Source: JAAYOS01 sp050950785
GTDB lineage: Bacteria; Bacillota; Clostridia; Oscillospirales; JAAYOS01
DNA length: 64,000 nucleotides
Assembly: GCA_050950785.1 (NCBI GenBank)
Contig: JBMNIG010000004.1
Coordinates: 1-64,000, forward strand
Reading direction: 5' to 3'
Under the pieces are notes generated by a model, which searched no databases, was not told the DNA's origin, and was given only the letters and a program-made list of their open reading frames with translations. Made by a program: the position numbers and the translations under genes. The stretch's first letter is position 1. Each line of letters opens with the position of its first letter. Shown in pieces: positions 7,722 through 17,094 of the stretch.

Positions 7722-8905
7722 ATTGTAAAATGAAATGCAACAAGCAAGCATAAAGAAAAGCCACGGTAATCCCGATGTAAGGATTAGGTCTACCAAACCA
7801 ATCCAACAGGAGGGATACCAATGGCTCACCCCCATCATAACACAGAGAAACGATCCTTTACACACCTAACTGAATTTGACCGAGGACAAATTCAAGCGCT
7901 ACGTAAGCAAGGAAAGACGCTCCAAGCAATTGCAGACGAGGTTGGATGTCACAAATCAACCATATCGCGGGAGCTTAAACGTGGAAGCGTCGTACAAAGA
8001 CGTTCCGATCTAATCGAACATCAGGTTTACTTCGCCGATGTAGGGCAACGTGTTTACGAGTCTAATCGTTCTCGTTGTGGTGCTAAGTACAAGCTACTTC
8101 AAGTTTCTGAATTCATCCAGTTCGCAGTTGCGAAAATGAAGGAGAATCATTGGTCTCCAGACGCCATATGCGGCTACGTGAAGGCGAAGAAGCTCTTTGG
8201 GAATGCAATGGTCTGTACGAAAACACTGTATCACTATATCGATCTCGGGTTGCTAGCCGTTAAGAATATCGATCTTCCTTTGAAGGTAACACGAAATACA
8301 AAGAAGAAACGGACACGGCAGCGTAAAAAGGTTCTTGGAATGAGTATTGATCAGCGCCCAGCACATATTGATGATCGTGAGGAGTTCGGCCACTGGGAAA
8401 TAGACACGGTTTTAGGTTCTCGCTCGAAGGGATCTGTCCTTCTCACGCTAACCGAACGGAAAACACGTCACGAACATATTTTAAAGATCCATCAAAAGAC
8501 AGCAGATTGTGTGAACCAAGCGATTCTGACGCTCAAGCAAACGTATGGCGCTATGTTCTCTGAGGTCTTTAAGACCATCACATCTGACAATGGTGGTGAA
8601 TTTAGTGAGTTGAGTCTTGCGCTCAATTCTGATCAAGCGGTGTACTACACGCATCCTTACACGTCCAGTGAAAGGGGAACGAATGAGCGTCACAACGGTC
8701 TCATTCGAAGGTTCATCCCTAAGGGCAGATGTATAGATGATATCGACGAGACACTTATTGCCCAAGTGGAAGCATGGTGTAATACGCTTCCCAGAAAAAT
8801 ATTAGGCTATCGCTCGCCGAGTGAGGTGTTCCAGGACGAACTAAAAATGGTCGCTTAATCTTACACATGTTGGATAATCGTATTTGTTGCATTTAATCTT
8901 GCAAT
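7722..8905 (+). mobile_element. IS30-family insertion sequence
   Basis: Imperfect 22-bp inverted repeats at 7722-7743 and 8884-8905 share AAATGCAACAA at the inner end and ATTG at the outer end. They enclose one intact IS30-type transposase gene. Total length is about 1.18 kb, usual for the family. No convincing 2-4 bp target duplication is seen. Confidence 0.82.
7821..8858 (+). CDS. IS30-family transposase
   Basis: A 345-residue protein with an N-terminal helix-turn-helix (TLQAIADEVGCHKSTISREL, about residues 33-52) and a DDE core: Asp in GHWEIDTVLG, Asp in ITSDNGGEF and Glu in SSERGTNERHNG. The end carries the IS30-typical PRKILGYRSPSEVF. An AGGAGG ribosome site lies 7-12 bases before the ATG. 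The frame is intact and the length is slightly above the usual 320-340, so it is probably functional. Confidence 0.92.
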   Translation: MAHPHHNTEKRSFTHLTEFDRGQIQALRKQGKTLQAIADEVGCHKSTISRELKRGSVVQRRSDLIEHQVYFADVGQRVYESNRSRCGAKYKLLQVSEFIQFAVAKMKENHWSPDAICGYVKAKKLFGNAMVCTKTLYHYIDLGLLAVKNIDLPLKVTRNTKKKRTRQRKKVLGMSIDQRPAHIDDREEFGHWEIDTVLGSRSKGSVLLTLTERKTRHEHILKIHQKTADCVNQAILTLKQTYGAMFSEVFKTITSDNGGEFSELSLALNSDQAVYYTHPYTSSERGTNERHNGLIRRFIPKGRCIDDIDETLIAQVEAWCNTLPRKILGYRSPSEVFQDELKMVA

Positions 8906-9169
8906 TTAGAGAACAATCATTTTCCATGTTTCATTGTGTTGATTGCTTGAATCAATGTAATGTTTCCCCAAATAGAAATGGTAACCTTCTGGCTTATAGA
9001 AAGTAAGGGATGCACAGGTTTCGGAGTCTATTCTATATTTTTGCTTATTTACTACTTGAACTTGTTCGCTGTAACGCTCCCGATTGAGGTCAATAAGTTT
9101 ATCATCAAATCCAACAATAAAAAATGTGTTTGCATACCATCGCTCAATCTCTTGAGTTAAGTTATCCAT
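8906..9169 (-). CDS. Hypothetical 87-residue protein, possibly cut by IS30
   Basis: Read from ATG 9169 to a TAA at 8906-8908. The stop touches the outer end of the IS30 right repeat (8884-8905), so the original C-terminus may have been lost. The protein is hydrophilic, begins MDNLTQEIERWYANTFFIVG and has no motif I recognise. The composition looks coding rather than random. It lies between IS30 and IS256 and could be a remnant of island cargo. Confidence 0.5.
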   Translation of the reverse strand: MDNLTQEIERWYANTFFIVGFDDKLIDLNRERYSEQVQVVNKQKYRIDSETCASLTFYKPEGYHFYLGKHYIDSSNQHNETWKMIVL

Positions 9170-9330
9170 AATTTAAGCTCCCCGCTCAGTTATCACTTAT
9201 ATGTTATCACTTTTACTAATGAAATTCAATTGATTAAGTCTATATAATGGTGTAAAAAGGAGTTGAGCCAAAGCTCATACCTCGGTAAAATATAGTTGCT
9301 AAACAAATACCAAACCGAGGAGGATGAACC

Positions 9331-10539
9331 ATGGCTCAGTTTAATATTACTATAACCGAAGAACTTTTGCACGGATTATTTTTATCAAATGGTAGGGATG
9401 AAGCATTCTCCAAATTGTTGGAGGAAATCTTCAACCAGATACTTTTAGCTCAATCTACAGAGCAAATAGGTGCTGAACCCTATGAGCGCACTGAAGAAAG
9501 AGCCGCATACCGCAATGGGTTTCGAGATAGACAAATGACTACGCGAGTTGGCACACTCACATTACGGGTTCCCAGGCATCGCAATGGACAGTTCTCTACA
9601 GAGCTTTTTGCCCGATACCAGCGCAGTGAACAAGCGTTGGTGCTGGCTATGATGGAGATGGTCATCAATGGTGTTTCCACTCGAAAGGTTGAGCTAATTA
9701 CTGAAGAGCTATGTGGAAAAAAGTTTTCAAAATCGACCATCTCAGAACTTTGTAAGAACTTAGATCCAATAGTAGAAGCATTCCGTACAAGGCCTCTGCA
9801 AAGCCATTATCCCTTTCTCATGGTGGATGCCATCTATGTAAAGGTGCGGGAAAATGGACGTGTACAGTCAAGAGGTATGCTGATCGCCATTGCCGTTAAC
9901 GAAGATGGCTATCGTGAAATCATCGGGTTTCAATTAGCCAACAGCGAATCAGAAAGCAGTTGGGGTGAGTTCTTTTCTTCACTCAAGGATCGTGGGCTAA
10001 AGGATGTTCGCCTGGTTACCTCTGATGACCATAAAGGGCTGGTTAATGCTGTTAGAAAGCATTTTCAAGGTGCTAGCTGGCAGCGTTGTCAAACCCATTT
10101 TTCCAGGAACATACTGGATCATACGCCTAAAGCATTACAGACGGAAATTAAGGAAGAGCTGCGCCAGCTTTATGAGGCTGTTGACCTTGAGAGTGCTCGT
10201 AAAATCAGAGACCACATTATCCAAACATATGAAGTCAAAGCACCAAAAGCCACAGCTCTCCTGGATGAAGCATTTGATGATATTACTGCTGTTCTTGCGT
10301 TGCCCCTGAAGTATCGGAAACGGCTTCGTACTACAAACGGTGTGGAAAGGTTGAATGAGGAAATTCGTCGTCGAGAGCGAGTCATTAGAATCTTTCCCAA
10401 TGCTGCATCCGTCATCCGGCTCATGGGGGCTCTATTAATAGAGCAGCATGAGAAATGGCAGACCGGTCGTAAATACCTTGATATGCAGCTGTACTATCAA
10501 GTGCAGGATAAGGAATCAAAGTCTGGCACTGCTGCATAG
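9331..10539 (+). CDS. IS256-family (mutator type) transposase
   Basis: A 402-residue DDE transposase. Visible landmarks are YRNGFRDRQMTTRVGTL (N-terminal region), Asp in FLMVDAIYVKV, Asp in LVTSDDHKG with the family's WQRCQTHFSRNIL, and Glu in TNGVERLNEEIRRRERV. This is the full domain order and normal length of the family. A GAGGAGG ribosome site lies 8 bases before the ATG. The intact frame suggests an active or recently active copy. Confidence 0.93.
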   Translation: MAQFNITITEELLHGLFLSNGRDEAFSKLLEEIFNQILLAQSTEQIGAEPYERTEERAAYRNGFRDRQMTTRVGTLTLRVPRHRNGQFSTELFARYQRSEQALVLAMMEMVINGVSTRKVELITEELCGKKFSKSTISELCKNLDPIVEAFRTRPLQSHYPFLMVDAIYVKVRENGRVQSRGMLIAIAVNEDGYREIIGFQLANSESESSWGEFFSSLKDRGLKDVRLVTSDDHKGLVNAVRKHFQGASWQRCQTHFSRNILDHTPKALQTEIKEELRQLYEAVDLESARKIRDHIIQTYEVKAPKATALLDEAFDDITAVLALPLKYRKRLRTTNGVERLNEEIRRRERVIRIFPNAASVIRLMGALLIEQHEKWQTGRKYLDMQLYYQVQDKESKSGTAA

Positions 10540-10579
10540 AAGACGCATTTATTCCACGGTCTGTTGACAATGAGCCTCC

Positions 10580-10677
10580 CATGGCATGTTTTCAGGCATC
10601 AGGGCCATCCCCCTTATCTTTGAGGAGAAGTCTTGCGCTAGTATGGTGATGCCCGGCCAACAGCCTAACATGCCATG
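10580..10677 (+). repeat. Long inverted repeat in the 3' non-coding part of IS256
   Basis: CATGGCATGTT at 10580-10590 pairs perfectly with AACATGCCATG at 10667-10677, and further inside GGCATCA pairs with TGGTGATGCC-type bases. The transcript could fold into a hairpin of about 98 nt, with no oligo-U tail, between the transposase stop and the right repeat. Confidence 0.6.
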
Positions 10678-10762
10678 TACTCATCGTCAACAGCTTTCGC
10701 GGCATAAACGCTTAGGCTATTGTCTCATTAGCTACCGTTTGATGACCGAGGTAATTTACACA

Positions 10763-11026
10763 CTAATTTGGACTTGACTCAATTTTGTCCATTAATATGC
10801 AATACAAAATTGACGAAAAATGTTTGATTATAATTGATTTATTATAGTGTCCTTTTCCTACAGTTCTATTCAGTTCAATTTCTACCGTTATGCCTTCAAA
10901 ATATTTAGACAGCAATGTCGCCGATATACAGGTTTTTAAATCTTCCGATTTTGCAGACGAACAGATTTCATCTGTGACTTCTGCCTGAAATAGAATGACT
11001 ACCAGTATCCACGGCCGTCTGAACAT
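10763..11026 (-). CDS. Uncertain 87-residue ORF ending in the IS256 repeat
   Basis: The frame begins at ATG 11026 and its last four codons and stop lie in the IS256 right repeat, so any real gene here has been cut by the insertion. The product has a hydrophobic start (MFRRPWILVVILF) and no recognisable family. It could equally be a chance open frame. Included because nothing else explains this stretch. Confidence 0.25.
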   Translation of the reverse strand: MFRRPWILVVILFQAEVTDEICSSAKSEDLKTCISATLLSKYFEGITVEIELNRTVGKGHYNKSIIIKHFSSILYCILMDKIESSPN

Positions 11027-11090
11027 TGTAGCAGCAGATAATCAAAAGTATCCTAGCGTATAATGCGAGCAATCAATAGGGGAAATAATC

Positions 11091-11134
11091 AAGCTGATGG
11101 CCGCCCTATAGGGGGTAAGGTCATCAGCTTTTTT
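11091..11134 (+). terminator. Rho-independent terminator
   Basis: AAGCTGATG at 11091-11099 pairs with CATCAGCTT at 11122-11130, with an inner CCCTATAGGG, followed by TTTT. There is no intact + strand gene before it, so it may be the terminator of a lost gene or of a short transcript from the TATAAT-like box at 11060. Confidence 0.6.
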
Positions 11135-11180
11135 GCAAAAGTGAAGAAAAATACTAAAAAATTTGGCTTAAGAACGGTAT

Positions 11181-11203
11181 AAACCCGCTTTAAAAGCGGG
11201 TTT
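11181..11203 (-). terminator. Terminator of tRNA-Ala
   Basis: AAACCCGCTT at 11181-11190 and AAGCGGGTTT at 11194-11203 form a perfect 10-bp stem with a three-base loop, 9 bp downstream of the tRNA 3' end. Confidence 0.65.
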
Positions 11204-11212
11204 AAGAATATT

Positions 11213-11663
<451 letters not shown>

Positions 11664-12572
11664 TTAATATTGTAAGCGAATGATCGATACGATATTTTCA
11701 TAAAGCCAATTGGTCATTTCCTTACAGCTTTGCGCAGTCTCCAACTGACCTATTTTCAAGTAATATGCTGTAAAGAGCATTTCATTAAAAACAAATAGTA
11801 AGGGGATAGCGTTCATTTCTTCTTCACTCAGTGGTGATAATTGGTTATATCCCAGCAAAATACCATTAAATATTTCACGCCACTGTTTTAATCGGGTTTC
11901 ATCTTTATAGTTTTCGACCAACTGCGAACATCCGAGATATACTATATCAAATATGCGAACATTTCTTTGGCTCATATCAAAATCAAGATAAGTGAATACT
12001 CCGTTATTATAGAGTAAATTACTCGTATGCATATCACGATGTATCAATTGCCGAGGCAAGGCTTTATAGTCTCTATCAAAAAAAGCAACGATATTTTCCA
12101 TCACACCATCATTGAATGATACACCGTTTTTTTCTAGTTCCGGTATGATCCATGATGATAATTCATGTGAAAAGTCCAAATCGTAGGTGTCGATCTTCTT
12201 TTCTATGTTTTTTAGAGCTTTATGAAGAACGGCAACAGCCTTTCCAAGCATTATTCCATTCTGTTTTGCATCACCTACAAAAGGATCAAAGCAAGTACCT
12301 TTTATTTTTTTCATCAGACACCAGTATTTATCATCAAAATAGATGTAAGGTCTACCATCCGTAGTATCGATATACTCAATGGCAGGGACACCTTCTGAAT
12401 TAAGCAATCGATTAAGAAGGATACTTTTGTCAAGCTGGTTTTTTTCATCATTTGTTTTCAGCACATATGTATCATCAATATCCCATGCACTTCTATATAT
12501 TTGCTCAATGGATTTTGGATCACTCACTCCAAAGTTGGATAGGATGTCATTAAGCTTTATTCTCACGATCAT
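11664..12572 (-). CDS. APH/choline-kinase-type phosphotransferase
   Basis: A 302-residue kinase of the aminoglycoside phosphotransferase superfamily. The catalytic loop is LIHRDMHTSNLLY (about residues 186-198) with the Brenner Asp and downstream Asn. The metal-binding DFD-equivalent is YLDFDMSQ (about 206), and an ATP-lid Lys lies in TYVLKTNDEK. The family phosphorylates hydroxyl groups of aminoglycosides, homoserine, choline, fructosamine or other small molecules, and the substrate cannot be read from sequence. It looks monocistronic. There is no direct evidence for drug resistance. Confidence 0.8.
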   Translation of the reverse strand: MIVRIKLNDILSNFGVSDPKSIEQIYRSAWDIDDTYVLKTNDEKNQLDKSILLNRLLNSEGVPAIEYIDTTDGRPYIYFDDKYWCLMKKIKGTCFDPFVGDAKQNGIMLGKAVAVLHKALKNIEKKIDTYDLDFSHELSSWIIPELEKNGVSFNDGVMENIVAFFDRDYKALPRQLIHRDMHTSNLLYNNGVFTYLDFDMSQRNVRIFDIVYLGCSQLVENYKDETRLKQWREIFNGILLGYNQLSPLSEEEMNAIPLLFVFNEMLFTAYYLKIGQLETAQSCKEMTNWLYENIVSIIRLQY

Positions 12573-12861
12573 ATTCCTTTCTGTGCAACAAACACATCAG
12601 CAAACCCTGTTTCGGACTATTTTACTAAACCCAGCCTCCTGGGCTTTTATATATCAACAGATATCAGATGGATTATCGGGACAATTTATTATCTTCCGAT
12701 TCATATATCAGTCTAACATTATCCATATAAAACAGCAATAATCTACATTGTTTCCTCTTATACCGATTTGATCAAAAATTCGCTGTTGAAACTTAATATG
12801 GACTTGAAAGCATGATAGGTTGACGAAACAATAAATTATGCTATAATTAGCTAAGCTAATA

Positions 12862-12974
12862 GATATCTCCGAATATTAATAATAGTGGGGGAACCAGTCG
12901 GATTTGGGGTTAATCTAATTTAGAAGGGCTACTTGGATGCCCTAACCCGTCAGCTAACCTCATAGGAGTGCTCC
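12862..12974 (+). promoter_or_regulatory. c-di-AMP riboswitch (ydaO-yuaA class)
   Basis: The leader shows the conserved blocks of the ydaO motif in order: GGGGGAACCA (12887-12896), TTGGGGTTAATC (12904-12915), AGGGCTA (about 12925), GCCCTAACCCGTCAG (about 12939-12953) and CAGCTAACCTC. CTCC at 12867-12870 can close the P1 helix with GGAG at 12965-12968. A rho-independent terminator follows at once, the usual arrangement for an off-switch: high c-di-AMP favours termination. The genes behind it encode a cation/proton antiporter and a PII-like protein, fitting the known role of c-di-AMP in potassium and osmotic control. Confidence 0.88.
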
Positions 12975-13006
12975 AAGCGCATTTGCAATATGATTGCGCT
13001 TTTTTG
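12975..13006 (+). terminator. Riboswitch expression-platform terminator
   Basis: AAGCGCA at 12975-12981 pairs with TGCGCTT at 12995-13001, extended into a T-run. It begins one base after the riboswitch 3' region, whose GGAGTGCTCC segment could shift between P1 and the terminator side. Confidence 0.8.
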
Positions 13007-13056
13007 TTGCTTTTAAAACGGCGCAGGATCACACTAATTAGTAGGAGGAGATTTTC

Positions 13057-14272
13057 ATAGACATCATTTTTAAAATCGGCATCGTTTTGGCAATAGGTTT
13101 CATTGGAGGAAAATTAGCAAGCTTAGTAAAATTGCCTAATGTATCCGGCTACCTTATAATTGGTTTACTTCTTGGTCCATCGTTTACCAATATAGTTAGC
13201 TCATCAGATGCAAAATCCTTGGAGGTAATCAGCGAACTGGCACTTGCATTTATAGCTTTTAGCATAGGAAGCGAATTTGTCATAAAAGACATGAAACAAT
13301 ATGGGAAGAAAGTGCTAGTCATTACTGTAGCAGAAGTAATAGGAGCAATAGTAGTTGTCTTTTCAGTCATGTATTTTATCTTTCGCAAGGATTTTGCCTT
13401 TAGTATAGTTATAGCATCAATGTCTGCTGCGACTGCCCCTGCTGCAACTCTTCTTGTAATTAGGCAATACCGAGCAAGGGGACCGCTGACAAGAACGATT
13501 TTACCAGTAGTGGCACTTGATGACATATTTGGAATAATGGCTTTTGGCATTGCCATATCCCTGGCAAAAATGTCAGTCAGTGGCATAATACCGTCATTTG
13601 CTACACTTATACTTGATCTATCCATAGAAATATTTGGTTCGTTACTTGCTGGATTTGTTATTGGTCTAGTTCTGACAATGGTCTTAAGAAAAATAAAGGG
13701 TCATGATGACTACCAAATTGCTTCTCTTGCAGCAATCGGTATAGGTGTTGGAGTTTCGAGACTTACTAGGGCTTTCACCACTATTGACTAATATAATGAT
13801 TGGAACAACATTAGTTAACCTTTTACACAGACCTGACAAAGCATTTAATTCTGTCAATAATTTTGTTCCTGCATTCTATGTGTTGTTTTTCACCTTGGCT
13901 GGTGCATCACTCGATCTTAGTATTTTAAAGACAATAGGCGGGATCGGAATTGCTTATGTGTTTGCTCGTGGTTTGGGAAAATACTTTGGTAGCTTGATTG
14001 GATCCTTATCAGTAAATGCAGAAAAATCAGTAACAAAGTATATGGGACTTGCCCTCCTTCCTCAGGGCGGAGTTTCCATTGGTTTGTCTGTTATAGTAAG
14101 GCAGCAATTACCGGAATACGCTACTGCCATAACAACAATTATAATGTTTAGCATTTTAATATATGAAACTACAGGTCCGATCTTCTCCAAATTTGCAATA
14201 AAAAAAGCCGGAGAAATAAACGGATCAGATACTCATCGAAACAAAAGAGTGTTTAACAAGGAAATCACTTAG
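13057..14272 (+). pseudogene. CPA2-type cation/proton antiporter, frameshifted and without a normal start codon
   Basis: Two reading frames together encode a Kef/NhaS-like antiporter of about 405 residues with roughly 12 membrane helices. The early motif LPNVSGYLIIGLLLGPS is typical. The first frame ends at 13791. The second frame resumes the family sequence (LLGLSPLLTNIMIGTTLVN), and one extra base near 13762-13766 explains the break. Homologous translation begins at 13057, seven bases after a perfect AGGAGG, but the codon there is ATA rather than ATG. The next usable start (TTG 13087) would lose the first part of helix 1. The gene sits behind the c-di-AMP riboswitch. Sequencing error is the alternative explanation for either lesion. 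Confidence 0.82.
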
Positions 14273-14314
14273 ATAACGCCAATGGTAAGCTGCTAAGAAA
14301 GGGAGTGTAGGTTA

Positions 14315-14651
14315 ATGAAAGTATTATTTATAGTCCTAAATAACACTGACTACCTGGAGGATATTTTATCACTATTGGTAGAGCATGATGTTAATGGAGC
14401 AACCATTTTAGACAGTCAAGGGATGGGAAGCACCATAGTAAATAATAATATATCTGACATACCGCTCTTTGGATCTTTGAAAAGCCTGCTAAAGGACAAG
14501 CACCCATATAATAAAACTATCTTTACTGTGATAAGAGACCAGGATAAACTTATATAAAGTAGTTCAAGCAATCAAGTGTTTGCTAAAAGAAGAGAAGGAA
14601 CCGGATGCGGTTTTTATGTTTACGATTCCTGTTGATGAGATTTTCTATTAG
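14315..14651 (+). pseudogene. PII-like regulatory protein, frameshifted
   Basis: An 80-codon frame begins MKVLFIVLNNTDYLEDIL with a GGGAGTG ribosome site. It matches the start of PII-like proteins that accompany Kef-type antiporters, with YNKTIFTVI in the core strand. It stops at 14557, but the next frame continues for about 30 codons as KVVQAIKCLLKEEKEPDAVF to 14651, as expected for the full 110-residue fold. One extra base near 14551-14556 explains the break. Read with the antiporter upstream, this is a second +1 lesion in the same operon. The intact protein would probably have sensed a nucleotide and controlled the antiporter. Confidence 0.72.
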
Positions 14652-14739
14652 ATTGGAGTTCGAATTTTCTACAGCACAATATTTTTATAAACTAAGCGGT
14701 ACCAGGACAAAAGTCCAAGGTACCGCTTGTCATCAAAAG

Positions 14740-17094
14740 CTATTTTGCTTCTTTGAGGAACTGCATAACACTCTGAAGCCCGGCATATTTTACAGCGTCA
14801 TTGCCTGTGACACATACAAGGGTCGGTGCTTGCATAATGCCGTACTTTTCAACCAGGTCCTGATGCTCCGCAGCGTCCATAACACGATATTTGATGCCGG
14901 CTTCATCAAGAACCTTTTTTGCCGAAGTGCAATTGGCGCAGGTCTTTGTGGTGAAAAGCATGATCTCGCTGCTAGATGCTTTTTTCTTGCCGGAGGAAGA
15001 ATGTGCATCTGAAATTGAGATGATTTCAGCAGGATTGTATTCTTTTCTGTCCTTGAATTCTTGTGATTTTCCTGCATTCCAGTTCTTTACCGGCCGATAG
15101 TAGCCAGTTATCCGGCTATAAACCTCTGTACCTTTACCGCACTCAGGACAAGTGTGGTGCTCGCCGGCTATATAGCCGTGTGTACTGCAAACCGAGTAAG
15201 TTGGTGAGAGAGTATAATAGGGGAGTTTGTAATTCTCGGCTATCTTACGCACAAGGGTTGCAGCGGCTTTCCAATCCGGTAGTTTTTCGCCCAGGAAGGC
15301 ATGAAATACTGTACCGGAAGTGTAGAGCACTTGGAGACCATCCTGAAGGTCCAATGCCTCAAACAAGTCGTCCGTTGCGCCAACAGGGAGGTGTGAACTG
15401 TTTGTATAGTAAGGTGTGTCACCGTGCTTAGCAGCTGTAATAATATCTGGGTAGCGTTCAACATCGTGTTTTGCCAACCTATATGTGGTTGATTCGGCGG
15501 GTGTTGCCTCCAAATTGAACAGAGCGCCGTATTTTTCTTGATATATCACAAGGCGATCTCTCATATGGTTGAGGACTTCTTTTGTAAATTTGCGAGTCTT
15601 CTCATCAAGCATACCCTTACCGAGCCACTTTGCATTTAGACCGACCTCGTTCATGCCAATGAGACCGATTGTTGAAAAGTGGTTTTCAAATGTACCAAGG
15701 TACCTCTTGGTATACGGGTATAGGCCTGCATTCATCAGCTTGGTAACAACTGTGCGTTTTGTGTCGAGAGAACGAGCCGCTATATCCATCAACTTATTGA
15801 GACGGTCATAGAATTCTGCTTCGTCCTTTGCTAGATACGCAATGCGAGGCATATTTATTGTTACAACGCCGATCGAACCGGTGCTCTCTCCACTTCCGAA
15901 GAAGCCGCCTCCCTTTTTACGAAGCTCGCGAAGGTCGAGACGCAACCTGCAGCACATACTGCGGATGTCGCTTGGCTCCATATCGCTGTTGATGTAGTTT
16001 GAGAAATATGGAGTGCCATACTTCGCTGTCATTTCGAAGAGCATGCGGTTGTTCTCGGTTTCACTCCAGTCAAAGTCTTTTGTGATGGAGTATGTTGGGA
16101 TGGGATACTGGAACCCACGTCCGTTGGCGTCTCCTTCGATCATGATCTCAATGAACGCCTTGTTTACCATGTCCATTTCTTTTTTACAGTCTTTATATTT
16201 GAAGTCCATCTCCTTGCCACCGACGATTGCAGGGAGGTCCGCCAAGTCATCGGGCACTGTCCAGTCTAAAGTAATATTTGTAAACGGAGCCTGTGTGCCC
16301 CAACGGCTTGGTGTGTTAACACCGTAAATAAAGGACTGTATACATTGCTTGACTTCTTTATAGTCTAGCCCGTCGGCTCTGACAAATGGAGCGAGGTAAG
16401 TGTCAAAGGACGAAAAAGCTTGCGCACCGGCCCATTCGTTTTGCATAATGCCTAGGAAGTTGACCATCTGATTGCAGAGGGTTGAGAGGTGGCTTGCAGG
16501 GGAGGAGGTGATCTTTCCTTCAACACCGCCAAGTCCTTCCTGGATCAACTGTTTTAGCGACCAACCTGCACAATAACCAGTTAACATCGACAGATCATGT
16601 ATGTGAATGTCGGCATTGCGATGAGCGTTAGCGATCTCTTCGTCGTACACTTCTGAAAGCCAATAGTTGGCGGTTATGGCGCCGGAGTTGCTGAGGATCA
16701 ATCCGCCGACCGAGTAGGTGACTGTTGAATTTTCTTTTACGCGCCAATCTTCTATATTGACATAACTGTTGACCAGTTCCTTATAATCTAAGAAAGTGGA
16801 TTTTGCGTTGCGAACTTTTTCTCTTTGTTTTCGGTAAAGTATATATGCCTTTGCGACATCTGCATATCCGGCTTGTACCAATACACGTTCGACGCTGTCT
16901 TGGATGTTTTCTACGCTGATAAAGCCGTTTTCAATCTTGTCTTGATAGTCGGATGTGACCTTGAGCGCTAAAAAATCGATAATATCAGAATGATATTTTT
17001 TTTCCTGTGCATCAAATGCCTTTCTTATAGCATTTGCAATTTTACTGACGCTAAATTCCGCTACCTTGCCATCCCTTTTGATCACTTGATACAT
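14740..17094 (-). CDS. nrdD: Anaerobic (class III) ribonucleoside-triphosphate reductase with C-terminal glutaredoxin domain
   Basis: Makes dNTPs under anaerobiosis by glycyl-radical chemistry. The 784-residue protein starts at the ATG at 17094 (MYQVIKRDGKVAEF, AGGAG site); an earlier in-frame start at 17205 has no support. Domains in order: ATP cone (residues 1-95), ten-stranded barrel, zinc-site region CSTHG with CPECG (about 640-660), glycyl-radical loop RITGYYRPVKNWNAGK (about 667-682), then a Ser/Lys linker and a glutaredoxin/NrdH-like domain with CANC (about 713-716). The fused redox domain suggests reduction by a thiol system rather than formate. A consensus promoter and two NrdR boxes lie upstream; nrdG is adjacent. 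Confidence 0.95.
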   Translation of the reverse strand: MYQVIKRDGKVAEFSVSKIANAIRKAFDAQEKKYHSDIIDFLALKVTSDYQDKIENGFISVENIQDSVERVLVQAGYADVAKAYILYRKQREKVRNAKSTFLDYKELVNSYVNIEDWRVKENSTVTYSVGGLILSNSGAITANYWLSEVYDEEIANAHRNADIHIHDLSMLTGYCAGWSLKQLIQEGLGGVEGKITSSPASHLSTLCNQMVNFLGIMQNEWAGAQAFSSFDTYLAPFVRADGLDYKEVKQCIQSFIYGVNTPSRWGTQAPFTNITLDWTVPDDLADLPAIVGGKEMDFKYKDCKKEMDMVNKAFIEIMIEGDANGRGFQYPIPTYSITKDFDWSETENNRMLFEMTAKYGTPYFSNYINSDMEPSDIRSMCCRLRLDLRELRKKGGGFFGSGESTGSIGVVTINMPRIAYLAKDEAEFYDRLNKLMDIAARSLDTKRTVVTKLMNAGLYPYTKRYLGTFENHFSTIGLIGMNEVGLNAKWLGKGMLDEKTRKFTKEVLNHMRDRLVIYQEKYGALFNLEATPAESTTYRLAKHDVERYPDIITAAKHGDTPYYTNSSHLPVGATDDLFEALDLQDGLQVLYTSGTVFHAFLGEKLPDWKAAATLVRKIAENYKLPYYTLSPTYSVCSTHGYIAGEHHTCPECGKGTEVYSRITGYYRPVKNWNAGKSQEFKDRKEYNPAEIISISDAHSSSGKKKASSSEIMLFTTKTCANCTSAKKVLDEAGIKYRVMDAAEHQDLVEKYGIMQAPTLVCVTGNDAVKYAGLQSVMQFLKEAK

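Larger units (their letters stand above)
9236..10775 (+). mobile_element. IS256-family insertion sequence
   Basis: Inverted repeats of 21 bp at 9236-9256 and 10755-10775 match at both ends (AAGTC outside, GTGTAAA inside). They enclose one complete IS256 transposase and a 215-bp non-coding tail with a long hairpin. The 8-bp flanks differ, so no target duplication remains. Confidence 0.85.

Noticed and set aside
10004..10309. Second ORF in the IS256 transposase
   Set aside because: It is an alternative frame inside the transposase gene without family similarity or a ribosome site.
9228..10783. Target duplication around IS256
   Set aside because: The eight bases before 9236 and after 10775 do not match; only loose AT-rich similarity exists.
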